Source: Sphingomonas palmae (lineage in GTDB: Bacteria > Pseudomonadota > Alphaproteobacteria > Sphingomonadales > Sphingomonadaceae). From it: a stretch of 64,000 nucleotides of DNA. The position numbers were made by a program, and so were the translations under genes. Of the stretch, positions 8,242 to 16,294 are shown one piece after another; position 1 is the first letter of the stretch; every line of letters starts with the position of its first letter. The notes under the pieces are model-generated. The model saw nothing but the letters and a program-made list of their open reading frames with translations. It was not told the origin of the DNA and made no database searches. The stretch is from the NCBI RefSeq assembly GCF_900109565.1, contig NZ_FNZZ01000008.1, positions 1 to 64,000 on the forward strand, written 5' to 3'.

Positions 8242-8277
8242 ACAATGTGACGCATCCGACAGGGTGCGTCACATTGT
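8242..8277. repeat. 36-bp near-perfect palindrome between divergent operons
   Basis: Left arm ACAATGTGACGCATCC at 8242-8257 and right arm GGGTGCGTCACATTGT at 8262-8277 are reverse complements except at one position. They are separated by the four bases GACA. No T-run follows, so it is not a standard intrinsic terminator. It lies about 220 bases before the right-arm start. It could be an operator for a dimeric repressor, the hairpin of a transfer or replication origin, or the core of a site recognised by one of the unknown neighbours. Confidence 0.75.
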
Positions 8278-8500
8278 AGGTATTGCGCCTGTATTCCGTG
8301 GGCGAAGCTAAAGTGCGCCCGATCTTCGCTAACCTGCCTGATGATCAGCGGACCCGGCGAAAGATTTCCGCAAGGTATCTTCGCACCCATCAGATCAGGC
8401 GCGCCGTCCGGGCTAGTGCTTTTCCATGCCGCCAACAAAATTTTTTGAAAACAGCTAAGTAGATCCTACAACATGGATTTTGTGGTTCAAAAGGTGATCC

Positions 8501-9943
8501 ATGTCGGTCTGGAAGAACATTCGACCCGACGCTTTGGCGAGCGTCTTCGTACAGGTGCAGGCATTCATTGATCAGAACGAGGAACTGACCCGGATCGTCG
8601 CGGAAGCCACGCCGGATCGGCTCGCCGGTCTGACGCCCGCGGAAGCTGCAAGGCGCAAGAAGCTGGCCAAAAAAGCGAAGCAGACGCTGCACAATTATCG
8701 CGGCTCGGACGCGTCGCTCGCGCAGGAGGAAAAGGCTCGCCGCAAGGCGCTCAGCAAGCTGCTGTTCGACAATAAGGGCCAACTCGGCGACATAGCCAAG
8801 GTCGTGGTTGAGGCCTCCATTCTGAGCGCCCAGATCGAGGAAATCGCCACGGTCCGAGCCGAGGTGGAAGCAGAGGCCAAGCCGCAGTTGAAGGCGCAGG
8901 AACGCGCATGGCTCGACGCTTTCTACAAGGCCGGTGGATCGCTGTGGCAATTGCGTCAGCTGTCAAAAAGCGACCTCGTTTTCCTCGCCACATTCGCGCG
9001 GGAGAAGGCCGAGGATCCACGTCATCGTGATCAAAATGGCCTCGCCATGACGGCCTTCCGCGATGGCCATCTCGACCTCTGCGTCGAGGGTCTTACCGAG
9101 GCCGAGCAGACCGCGCTTCTGCTGGCATCCGGTCGGATTACCGCCGCTGATATCGAGGCGAAGAAGGCGTTCGAGATGGCTGCGGGACATGCCTTGGCGA
9201 TCACTCCGACTCTTGCTGGCGCACTGGCGCGGGCAGCCGAAATCCAACGTGCCGGAGGTGATTGGAATGGCGCGATCGGCACGGTCGACCATGCCGAAAA
9301 TGCAGCGTTCGAGCGCGATCTCCAGACGTTGGTCGAAGCGATCGGAAGCGGCGAAAAAGCCGAGGCGCGTGCTTGGGACATCCTGCTCCCACCCACGCCA
9401 TTATCTATCGATGCAGTGCCGGACGCCGCAGCGTCGCCCGCGCTCTGCGCCACGATCGCGCGCGAAATGCTCGATCACATCCACGGAGCGGAGCAGGATC
9501 GCTGGGCTACGCTGATGGACAAGATCGGTCACGACATGAGCCAGCGCCAGACCATCGCGGAGCGGCTCGCGGTGGCGGAAAACGACAATCTGCTGATCCG
9601 CGATGGCGCCCAGAATGTTCCTCTCGCCAGCGATTGGCGAGCGGCGCTGCAACGCCTTCAGGACGACGATGTTCGCAGCCTTGCCATGCTGGTACGCGAC
9701 CAGCCGGAGGTGCGGTGGCTGGCCCAATGTCGCGGCATCGATGTGCCCGCGACGCTGACCATCGAGCCGCCATTCCTGCACGCCGCACGCCTGCTTCGGC
9801 AGCCCGTCGACGAGCTCGTCTGGGAGCTGTTCGACCCGCCTCCAGCGCGCGAAAACACATCAGGATCGGTCGCCGGATCGTCCTCAACCAGCGCTGTCGG
9901 CCCCGCCGACAACCACGTCCTCGATGACGACGACGATTATTGA
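8501..9943 (+). CDS. Unknown 480-residue helical protein, first gene of the right arm
   Basis: A soluble protein I do not recognise. The N-terminal 130 residues are strongly helical and highly charged, with a basic stretch (AEAARRKKLAKKAKQTLHNY) and heptad-like helices through residue 130 that suggest a coiled coil. The middle is alanine-rich helix. The C-terminus is a Ser/Pro linker ending in an acidic DDDDDY tail, a feature of proteins that contact DNA-binding partners or mimic DNA. The ATG at 8501 has an AAGGTG Shine-Dalgarno. It is followed after ten bases, or by overlap, by the ParA-like gene, so the three right-arm genes form an operon. Confidence 0.8.
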   Translation: MSVWKNIRPDALASVFVQVQAFIDQNEELTRIVAEATPDRLAGLTPAEAARRKKLAKKAKQTLHNYRGSDASLAQEEKARRKALSKLLFDNKGQLGDIAKVVVEASILSAQIEEIATVRAEVEAEAKPQLKAQERAWLDAFYKAGGSLWQLRQLSKSDLVFLATFAREKAEDPRHRDQNGLAMTAFRDGHLDLCVEGLTEAEQTALLLASGRITAADIEAKKAFEMAAGHALAITPTLAGALARAAEIQRAGGDWNGAIGTVDHAENAAFERDLQTLVEAIGSGEKAEARAWDILLPPTPLSIDAVPDAAASPALCATIAREMLDHIHGAEQDRWATLMDKIGHDMSQRQTIAERLAVAENDNLLIRDGAQNVPLASDWRAALQRLQDDDVRSLAMLVRDQPEVRWLAQCRGIDVPATLTIEPPFLHAARLLRQPVDELVWELFDPPPARENTSGSVAGSSSTSAVGPADNHVLDDDDDY

Positions 9944-9953
9944 GAACCGATCA

Positions 9954-10727
9954 ATGACCGACCATCAAAATCATCTCGTCCCCGCTCAATCCCGTGCGAT
10001 CGCCATACCGGATCGCCCGCGACTTGCGGTTGCCGTCCCCGCATCGAACCTGCTGATCAACACACTCGGCACGACGATTCTGGTCGTAACGGGAGAGACC
10101 GGCGGAGCCGGTGTCGATACGCTCGTCGCCTGCCTCATCGCGCTTCTGGACGAGGCCAATCATCCGGTTCGGGTGGTCGAAGTCGGCACACGACGCGGTT
10201 ACCTGAAGGCTACGCTTCAGCCCGAGGAATATGCCTTCGCCAATGTCGCGTCTTCCGATTTCGTCGCGGATCTTCTGAACGGCGTCGCTGGTGCGCCGGC
10301 TGGATATCCGATCATCATCAGCGTCAATGCGGCGGCATGGAAGGACTTCGTATACATCGAGGAACAACTCGAACCGTGGATTGAAAAGGCACCTGAGCGG
10401 TATCGCGTGCTGATCAAATTGCCGGAGTGGGGGACGAGCAATCGAACCTCGGGCTTGTACAAGAAAATGAACGGTGCCGGGCGCGTGATCCGGTGCTTCA
10501 CGCAGCATCCGCCTAGCTTGCGTGGTGCAGGCGCCGCACCGCTACTGCGCCACGATCCGGATAACGGCATCGTGCAGGTTCCGCGGCTCAGCGACCGTCT
10601 CAAAGACGCCTTTTACAATCAGGAACGGCGCTTGAGCTCGGCCCTGAACGAAGTTCCGATCGGTGATGCGATCGTGTTCGCCCGCGCCATGAAACTGTTC
10701 GCCAGCGGGCTGGAGGATGTGCTGTGA
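9954..10727 (+). CDS. ParA/MinD-like protein with a degenerate P-loop
   Basis: About 257 residues with the start of a ParA/MinD/TraL-like fold: TILVVTGETGGAGVDTLVAC, a helix, then a second strand HPVRVVEVGT. The P-loop normally reads KGGxGK[ST]; here both lysines are replaced (TGGAGVDT), so ATP hydrolysis is doubtful. The frame opens at an ATG at 9924, inside the previous gene, but the ATG at 9954 fits better after the upstream stop. Neither has a strong Shine-Dalgarno. The gene ends by overlapping the GTG start of the next gene (GTGA). ParA-like proteins of this size occur next to mobilization origins (TraL of RP4, StbB of R388) and in partition systems, but the assignment here rests only on this strand-loop-helix pattern. 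Confidence 0.65.
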   Translation: MTDHQNHLVPAQSRAIAIPDRPRLAVAVPASNLLINTLGTTILVVTGETGGAGVDTLVACLIALLDEANHPVRVVEVGTRRGYLKATLQPEEYAFANVASSDFVADLLNGVAGAPAGYPIIISVNAAAWKDFVYIEEQLEPWIEKAPERYRVLIKLPEWGTSNRTSGLYKKMNGAGRVIRCFTQHPPSLRGAGAAPLLRHDPDNGIVQVPRLSDRLKDAFYNQERRLSSALNEVPIGDAIVFARAMKLFASGLEDVL

Positions 10728-11476
10728 CGGCGTGGCGTATCCTGTGGGATCAGATCTGGCCCGACGAAGAACCCGACGTGCAGGTAGCCGCCTCGATGGA
10801 CGAGATCGCGGCGGTATGCGCGCCCTCACAGGATGATCCTTTCCTGGTGATCGCGATGTATCAGCATCGCAACGGTCAGGTGCTGAAGATGTCGATCGAT
10901 GAGTGGCTCAACACGCATGGCGAGGCGATGCGCGACCATCTTCACCATGCGACCGACGCCGCATCGCGGCTTCACGCAGCAGCCCGGACTGCCGCTCAGG
11001 CAACTGCAGCGTTGGACGAATTGGGTGACCGGCTAGCCGGTCGTGTTCAGCAAGCCATTGCTCGCGTCGATCATGCCGAGCGCGACCTCCGCACTCAGGC
11101 GGCGGAAAGCAACGCGGCATGGCGTCTGATACGAGAACAGCTGTCATGGACACGCCCGGCGCTGCTGACCCTGCTGACGATCGCTCTGCTGGCAAGCCTG
11201 ATCGTCAGTGCCTTCCTCGCCAGGCAGGCGTTCGCCGAACGGCCCGGTGACGCGCTCTGGGCGCAGCTTTCCGATAACGAACGGCGCGATCTGCCTGGTT
11301 TCATCTCGTCGGGGTCACTCGATGCGGTGATGTCCTGTCGAATACCAGGTTTCGAGATCAGGAAGGATCACTGCGTTCGGTCGCAGACGACTGTTCCTGA
11401 CGATAACGAAGGGTGGCTCTTGCCGGAGCAGACCGTTGCGCGGTCGGCGCACCGCTGGAGTGCAGAAGCGCGATGA
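10724..11476 (+). CDS. Coiled-coil protein with one membrane span, last gene of the right arm
   Basis: A 250-residue protein starting at a GTG that overlaps the stop of the ParA-like gene. Residues of about 60-135 form a long alanine-rich amphipathic helix (for example ASRLHAAARTAAQATAALDE), likely a coiled coil. One clear membrane span follows (ALLTLLTIALLASLIVSAFL, about residues 145-165). The remaining 80 residues contain two cysteines (MSCRIPG and KDHCVRS) that could form a disulfide outside the cytoplasm. The shape, a cytoplasmic coiled coil tethered to the membrane beside a ParA-like protein, recalls TraM- and Stb-type plasmid proteins. No sequence match is claimed. Confidence 0.75.
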   Translation: MTAWRILWDQIWPDEEPDVQVAASMDEIAAVCAPSQDDPFLVIAMYQHRNGQVLKMSIDEWLNTHGEAMRDHLHHATDAASRLHAAARTAAQATAALDELGDRLAGRVQQAIARVDHAERDLRTQAAESNAAWRLIREQLSWTRPALLTLLTIALLASLIVSAFLARQAFAERPGDALWAQLSDNERRDLPGFISSGSLDAVMSCRIPGFEIRKDHCVRSQTTVPDDNEGWLLPEQTVARSAHRWSAEAR

Positions 11477-11914
11477 TCGACACCGAACCTGAGGCATCAC
11501 TGATCGCGTGACCCTGTTTCGTGCGCCGTTCAAGCCGATACGCTCGCATGTGCTACGACCCACGGCGACATGAGTGCAAAGCAAGCAGACACCACTGCCA
11601 CGTTTCTAGCCGCGGCGAAGCAACATGCCTGACTAGCCACCCGTCTACGCCAGCGCACGAATCGCGACCTCACCGCCGACAAGCGTGTCCGCACGTCCTC
11701 ACACCCCCATGCTGCACGGCACAAAATGTCGCGTCACATGCTAGCAACATCATGAAACGGCACGTTTGCTGTCGCTTTCCTGTTATGTTGCATCAGGGTG
11801 ACAGTCGGTAAGATTGTTGCAACTTATCGAAGGTTGCAATTGATATGGCCGCACTTTCTCGGTCAGATACGCCCCACAACATGCGTTAATGGCATGTGAA
11901 CAAGAGGGGTCTTG
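11477..11914. other. Non-coding stretch at the right edge of the accessory cluster
   Basis: About 440 bases without a credible gene. The right half is AT-richer and must contain the promoter of the TonB receptor that follows. A perfect 7-bp inverted repeat (11817-11839) is listed separately. No attachment-site repeat or tRNA fragment that would mark an element end was found. Confidence 0.5.
11817..11839 (+). promoter_or_regulatory. Inverted repeat upstream of the Oar-like receptor
   Basis: TTGCAAC at 11817-11823 and GTTGCAA at 11833-11839 are perfect inverted arms around nine bases. The site is about 75 bases before the receptor ATG, a likely position for an operator or activator site. The regulator is unknown. 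Confidence 0.4.
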
Positions 11915-14900
11915 ATGATTTCACGCTATCTCGCGGCGACCGCGCTTGCCTCGGCAACGCTGCTGTCGGTTCCCGCATTCGCACAGGGCGGCACTCAGGG
12001 TGCGGCGCAGACGCCGACCGATCAATCGTCCACCGTTCCCGGCCTCAGCAACGAAGCGCCTGCCGGTCAGAGCATCGCCGCACCGTCGGATCAGGCCGCG
12101 CCGACCAACGCCGACGGCAGCTCGGCCGCGTCGTCGGGCGACATTCTCGTCACCGGTACGCGCCTGCGCAACCCGAACGCGGTGTCGGCGGTGCCGATCA
12201 CCACCGTGTCGGCCGCGCAGCTGACGCTGACCGCCCGCACCTCGATCGGCGACGTGCTGAACGACCTGCCGCAGCTGGTCAGCACCTTCAGCCAGTCGAA
12301 CTCGACGCGCTTCCTCGGCACCTCGGGCCTCAACCTGCTCGATCTTCGCGGTCTCGGCACGCAGCGCACGCTGGTGCTGGTCAACGGCCGTCGCCATGTC
12401 GGCTCGGACATTCTGAGCAACGGTGTGTCGGTCGACACCAACACGATCCCGACCGACCTGATCGAAAGCGTCGACATCGTGACCGGCGCCAATTCGGCGG
12501 TTTACGGGTCGGACGCACTCGCGGGCGTCGTCAACTTCCGCCTGAAGAGCAGCTTCGACGGCCTGCTGATCCGCGGCCAGGGCGGCATCAGCGACGAGGG
12601 CGACGCGGGTACCTATTTCGTCAGCGCGACGGCGGGCAAGAACTTCGCCGATGGCCGCGGCAACATCGCGATCAATGTCGAGTACGCGCGAACCGAAGAC
12701 CTGTTCGGTTTCGACCGCAAGGCGTATCGCCAGAACGACACCTTCCTCACCACCAACATCGATGCCTCTGGTGTCGGCTCGGGCGGCAACCTCAACTTCG
12801 ACGGCATTCCCGACTCGACGTTCTTCCGCGACGTCCGCGTCGGCACCTTCTCCGACGGCGGCCTCGTGGCATTCGCGGGTGCACCGCTCGGCGCCAACTC
12901 GGCCGCGCGCTGCGGTCGTGACTATCTGGGTCGCGCGTTCACCTGCAACTACCTGTTCCAGCCGGGTGGCTCGATCGCGCAGCAGACCGGTTCGCGCGTT
13001 GGTATCGCCAACGGTTCGGCCGCGGCACCCAGCGCAGCGCCCGCAGGCTCGTTCATCGGCGGCAACGGTAACACGCGCCGCGAGGGCACGCTGCTCCAGC
13101 TGCTGCCGCAGCTCGACCGCTACGCTGCCAACCTGATCGGCCACTTCGACGTGTCCGACGCGTTCAAGCCGTTTATCGAGGCGAAGTACGTCCGTGTCGA
13201 CTCGGTCGGCCTCGGCGGGTCGGGTCCGGCGTTCTTCACCGGCTCGACGATCGACGCGCTGTACGAGCGTCCGCGCCTCGACAACCCATTCCTGTCGGCC
13301 GACGCGCGCACCTTCCTGACGCAGCAAGCGCTGCAGGCGGTTGCCAACGGCCAGAATCCGAATTCGGGTGCCGCGATCACCGCCGCGCAGGCTGCGACGC
13401 TGACGCAGCAGATCAACAGCGGCGCGTATCGCTTCATCCTGCGCAAGAACCTGACCGATCTGGGTTCGCGTCGCGAGGACGCGCGCCGCGAGACCTACCG
13501 CTTCGTCGGTGGCTTCCGCGGTGACCTGAGCGACCACTTCAACTACGAAGTGTCGGGCAACTACGGTGAGTTCAAGGAGCGCACCAAGGTTCTGGGCAAC
13601 GTCGACGTGCAGCGCCTGAGCCTCGCGCTCGACGCAGTGCGCAACCCGGCCAATGGCCAAATCGTCTGCGGTTCGCAGCTCGACGCGTCGCGCTTCGCCT
13701 TCGGCACCGACATCGGGGGCAATGCGGCCAACCTCGCCAACGACATCGCGAACTGCCAGCCGCTCAACCCGTTCGGCACCGGCAGCATCTCGCAGGCGGC
13801 GAAGAACTACGTGCTGCGCAACACCACCTCGACCGGCAAGATCACGCAGCTCGACTTCCAAGGTAACGTGGCTGGTGACACCGGTGGCTTCTTCAACCTG
13901 CCGGGCGGCGCGATCGCCTTCTCGCTGGGTGCGGAATATCGTCGTGAAACCAATTACTTCGCGGCTGATCCGTTCGTCGAGGCGGGTTACACCTTCTACA
14001 ACGCACTGGCGCGTTTCGACCCGCCGTCGTTCGAGGTGAAGGAAGCGTTCGGCGAAATCAACGTGCCGTTGTTGAAGGACCTGTCGTTCGCGAAAAGCCT
14101 GTCAATCGGTGCGGCGGGTCGCGTGTCGGATTACAAGGGGTCGGCGGGCACCGTCTACACCTACAATCTGAACGCCGAATACGCGCCGACCGAGGACATC
14201 CGCTTCCGTGCCAATTACGGCCGCGGCGTCCGCGCACCGAACCTGAACGAACTCTACTCGCCCACGGGTCAGAACTTCGCGCCGGGCTTCGCTGACCCAT
14301 GCTCCGCCGACAATCTGGGTCGCGGCACACAGTTCCGCGCCGCCAACTGCGCCGCGGCGGGCATTCCGACGACCTACAACTACCAGTACGTCCAGTCGCT
14401 CGAGATCCAGAGCGGCGGTAACGATGCGCTGAATGTCGAGAAGTCGGACTCTTACACCTACGGTGCCGTGTTCACGCCACGCTGGGTTCCTGGCCTGACG
14501 CTGACGGTCGACTATTACAACATCAAGGTGAAGGACGTCATCACGGCGGTTTCGGCACAGGGTATCGCCAACAACTGCTACGACTCGCCGTCGATCCAGA
14601 ACAACCCGTTCTGCGCGCAATTCCAGCGCGTTGCAGCCGGGGCGACCGGTCCGAACGGTGAGCAGGCTTATCGCATCATCGAAGGCAGCCTGCTGACTCA
14701 GTCGTTCAACTTCGCGTCGCTGCGCCGTCGCGGTATCGACACCGACCTGTCGTACACCCGCAACCTGGGCAGCACGCGCGTCACCGGTCGTGTGATCTAC
14801 ACCCACACGCTGGAAGCCGCGAACTTCACCAACCCGCTGCAGCCGGCGTTCGGTGACACGTTCAACGGCGAGCTCGGCTATCCGAAGGATCAGGTCCAGG

Positions 14901-15235
14901 TGAACCTGGGCGCGGATTTCGGTGCGATCACGCTCGACACGCAGTTCCGCTACCTGTCGAAGCAGTCGGTTGGCGCGATCGAGAACCTGATCTCGTATCA
15001 GGGCCGTGCGCCGCAGAACCTCGACGCGTTCGAGCCGGCCTACTACCCCGACGTGCTCTACATCGGCGGCAAGATCGGCTTCGACGTCGACGACAAGGGC
15101 ACCAACTTCTACATCGGTGTCGACAACCTGACCGACCGCCTGCCCCCGCTCGGTGCCACCGGCACCGGCTTCGGCAGCGGTATCTTCGACAACATCGGTC
15201 GTCGTTTCTACGCGGGCTTCACCGGCCGCTTCTGA
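11915..15235 (+). CDS. TonB-dependent outer-membrane receptor, long Oar-like type
   Basis: An outer-membrane receptor of about 1106 residues that would import a large nutrient using the proton motive force delivered by TonB. A signal peptide (MISRYLAATALASATLLSVP then AFAQ) is followed by a Gln/Ala/Ser-rich linker and the TonB-box-like GDILVTGTRL. The plug domain follows (DVLNDLPQL, NLLDLRGLGTQRTLVLVNGR, IVTGANSAVYGSDALAGVVN), then a long beta barrel ending in RRFYAGFTGRF with the usual terminal Phe. The ATG at 11915 is chosen because AGAGGGG lies eight bases upstream. This size class is typical of sphingomonad receptors for oligosaccharides or peptides. A strong terminator separates it from the hydroxylase gene downstream. 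Confidence 0.95.
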   Translation: MISRYLAATALASATLLSVPAFAQGGTQGAAQTPTDQSSTVPGLSNEAPAGQSIAAPSDQAAPTNADGSSAASSGDILVTGTRLRNPNAVSAVPITTVSAAQLTLTARTSIGDVLNDLPQLVSTFSQSNSTRFLGTSGLNLLDLRGLGTQRTLVLVNGRRHVGSDILSNGVSVDTNTIPTDLIESVDIVTGANSAVYGSDALAGVVNFRLKSSFDGLLIRGQGGISDEGDAGTYFVSATAGKNFADGRGNIAINVEYARTEDLFGFDRKAYRQNDTFLTTNIDASGVGSGGNLNFDGIPDSTFFRDVRVGTFSDGGLVAFAGAPLGANSAARCGRDYLGRAFTCNYLFQPGGSIAQQTGSRVGIANGSAAAPSAAPAGSFIGGNGNTRREGTLLQLLPQLDRYAANLIGHFDVSDAFKPFIEAKYVRVDSVGLGGSGPAFFTGSTIDALYERPRLDNPFLSADARTFLTQQALQAVANGQNPNSGAAITAAQAATLTQQINSGAYRFILRKNLTDLGSRREDARRETYRFVGGFRGDLSDHFNYEVSGNYGEFKERTKVLGNVDVQRLSLALDAVRNPANGQIVCGSQLDASRFAFGTDIGGNAANLANDIANCQPLNPFGTGSISQAAKNYVLRNTTSTGKITQLDFQGNVAGDTGGFFNLPGGAIAFSLGAEYRRETNYFAADPFVEAGYTFYNALARFDPPSFEVKEAFGEINVPLLKDLSFAKSLSIGAAGRVSDYKGSAGTVYTYNLNAEYAPTEDIRFRANYGRGVRAPNLNELYSPTGQNFAPGFADPCSADNLGRGTQFRAANCAAAGIPTTYNYQYVQSLEIQSGGNDALNVEKSDSYTYGAVFTPRWVPGLTLTVDYYNIKVKDVITAVSAQGIANNCYDSPSIQNNPFCAQFQRVAAGATGPNGEQAYRIIEGSLLTQSFNFASLRRRGIDTDLSYTRNLGSTRVTGRVIYTHTLEAANFTNPLQPAFGDTFNGELGYPKDQVQVNLGADFGAITLDTQFRYLSKQSVGAIENLISYQGRAPQNLDAFEPAYYPDVLYIGGKIGFDVDDKGTNFYIGVDNLTDRLPPLGATGTGFGSGIFDNIGRRFYAGFTGRF

Positions 15236-15264
15236 TCGACGCCACTAACCTCGTAACTCAAGCA

Positions 15265-15294
15265 GGGGCCGGTGTTTTCACCGGCCCCTTTTTT
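15265..15294 (+). terminator. Rho-independent terminator after the Oar-like receptor
   Basis: GGGGCCGGTG, a TTTT loop and CACCGGCCCC form a perfect 10-bp stem, followed by six T. It lies 30 bases after the receptor stop. Confidence 0.93.
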
Positions 15295-15310
15295 GTGCGA
15301 CGCTGACTTC

Positions 15311-16291
15311 ATGCAAAACGTGTCTGACGCCGCGCAACGCCTGCTCGATGGGGGCCGCATCGCCGACGCGGTCGCGTTGAACGCACGCGGCGTGGGGGCG
15401 GGTGACGCCGCGGCGCTGTTTCAGCGCGCGATGTGGACGATCATCGGCCAGGCACTGGCGCGCGACCTCCCCGCCGCGCGTCGCCTGCTGCGCGACGCAG
15501 CCACGCGCGGTCACGCCGAGGCGCGACTGCTCGAGATCACGCTCGCCGCCAACGGCACGGGTGCCACAGCCGACTGGACCGGCGCGCTCGCGTTGCTCGA
15601 CGATGCGATTGCCGCGAACGATACGCACGCGCGCGCCTTGCAGCAGCTGCTCGGCGCGATGGCGCTCGCCCCCGACGGCACCCCTGCCCGGCATCCTTCT
15701 CCCGAGCCGCTGACCGACGACGGCGTCGTTTCGCGCGTGCCCGGCTTGCTCACCGCGGCCGAGTGCGCGCACGTCGCCGGAAGCGTCCACGACCTGCTCG
15801 CTCCCGCGCTCGTCGCCGATCCGCGCACCGGGCGCATGGTGCCGCACCCCATACGCACCTCAGACCACGCGGTGATCGGTCCCTTGCGCGAGGACGTGGT
15901 GATCCGCGCACTCAACACGCGACTGGCCGCGGTGAGCAACACCCCGATCGGCGCAGGTGAGGCGCTGACCGTGCTGCGCTATCGCCCCGGGCAGCAGTTC
16001 CGGCTCCACTCCGACGTGCTGCCGGGCACGCGCAACCAGCGCGTCGCGACCGTGCTCGTCTACCTCAATGACGATTTCACCGGCGGGGAGACGGTGTTCC
16101 CCGACTACGACCTGACGATCCGCCCACGCCTGGGGGACGCGGTGATCTTTCGCAACACCGACGCAGCCGGACGCCCGCTCGCCAAGGCGCGCCACGCCGG
16201 TCAGCCGGTCGTCTCGGGCACCAAGTGGCTCGCGACGCGCTGGATCCGCGCGCGCGCCTACGATCCGTGGCGCGGACCGGAATCCGTCTGA
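15311..16291 (+). CDS. 2-oxoglutarate/Fe(II) dioxygenase, prolyl 4-hydroxylase-like
   Basis: A protein of about 326 residues. The C-terminal 180 residues are a prolyl-4-hydroxylase-type double-stranded beta helix. The iron ligands are the HSD in FRLHSDVLPG and the later histidine in KARHAGQPV. The lysine in SGTKWLATRW should hold 2-oxoglutarate, and YLNDDFTGGETVF is the conserved strand between. The N-terminal half is an alanine-rich helical repeat of Sel1/TPR character. The start at 15311 is used because the longer frame from 15272 would begin inside the terminator hairpin. Enzymes of this class often sit beside TonB receptors in sphingomonads. The substrate, perhaps a peptide or free amino acid, cannot be read from the sequence. 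Confidence 0.87.
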   Translation: MQNVSDAAQRLLDGGRIADAVALNARGVGAGDAAALFQRAMWTIIGQALARDLPAARRLLRDAATRGHAEARLLEITLAANGTGATADWTGALALLDDAIAANDTHARALQQLLGAMALAPDGTPARHPSPEPLTDDGVVSRVPGLLTAAECAHVAGSVHDLLAPALVADPRTGRMVPHPIRTSDHAVIGPLREDVVIRALNTRLAAVSNTPIGAGEALTVLRYRPGQQFRLHSDVLPGTRNQRVATVLVYLNDDFTGGETVFPDYDLTIRPRLGDAVIFRNTDAAGRPLAKARHAGQPVVSGTKWLATRWIRARAYDPWRGPESV

Positions 16292-16294
16292 ACC

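Larger units (their letters stand above)
7707..8500. other. Long non-coding region between two divergent operons
   Basis: About 800 bases separate the starts of the left (minus) and right (plus) arms. I see no convincing gene; the open frames here lack Shine-Dalgarno sequences and family features. The region holds paired direct repeats near its left end and a 36-bp palindrome near its right end. The last 60 bases before 8501 are AT-richer and should hold the right-arm promoter. Such a region could contain promoters for both arms and an origin of replication or transfer. Confidence 0.6.

Noticed and set aside
8242..8277. Palindrome as a CRISPR repeat or intrinsic terminator
   Set aside because: It occurs once, without spacers, and no T-run follows either arm.
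11921..13861. 646-residue minus-strand frame under the Oar-like receptor
   Set aside because: Arg/Val/Glu-rich shadow of a clear TonB receptor on the other strand; no ribosome site or domain.
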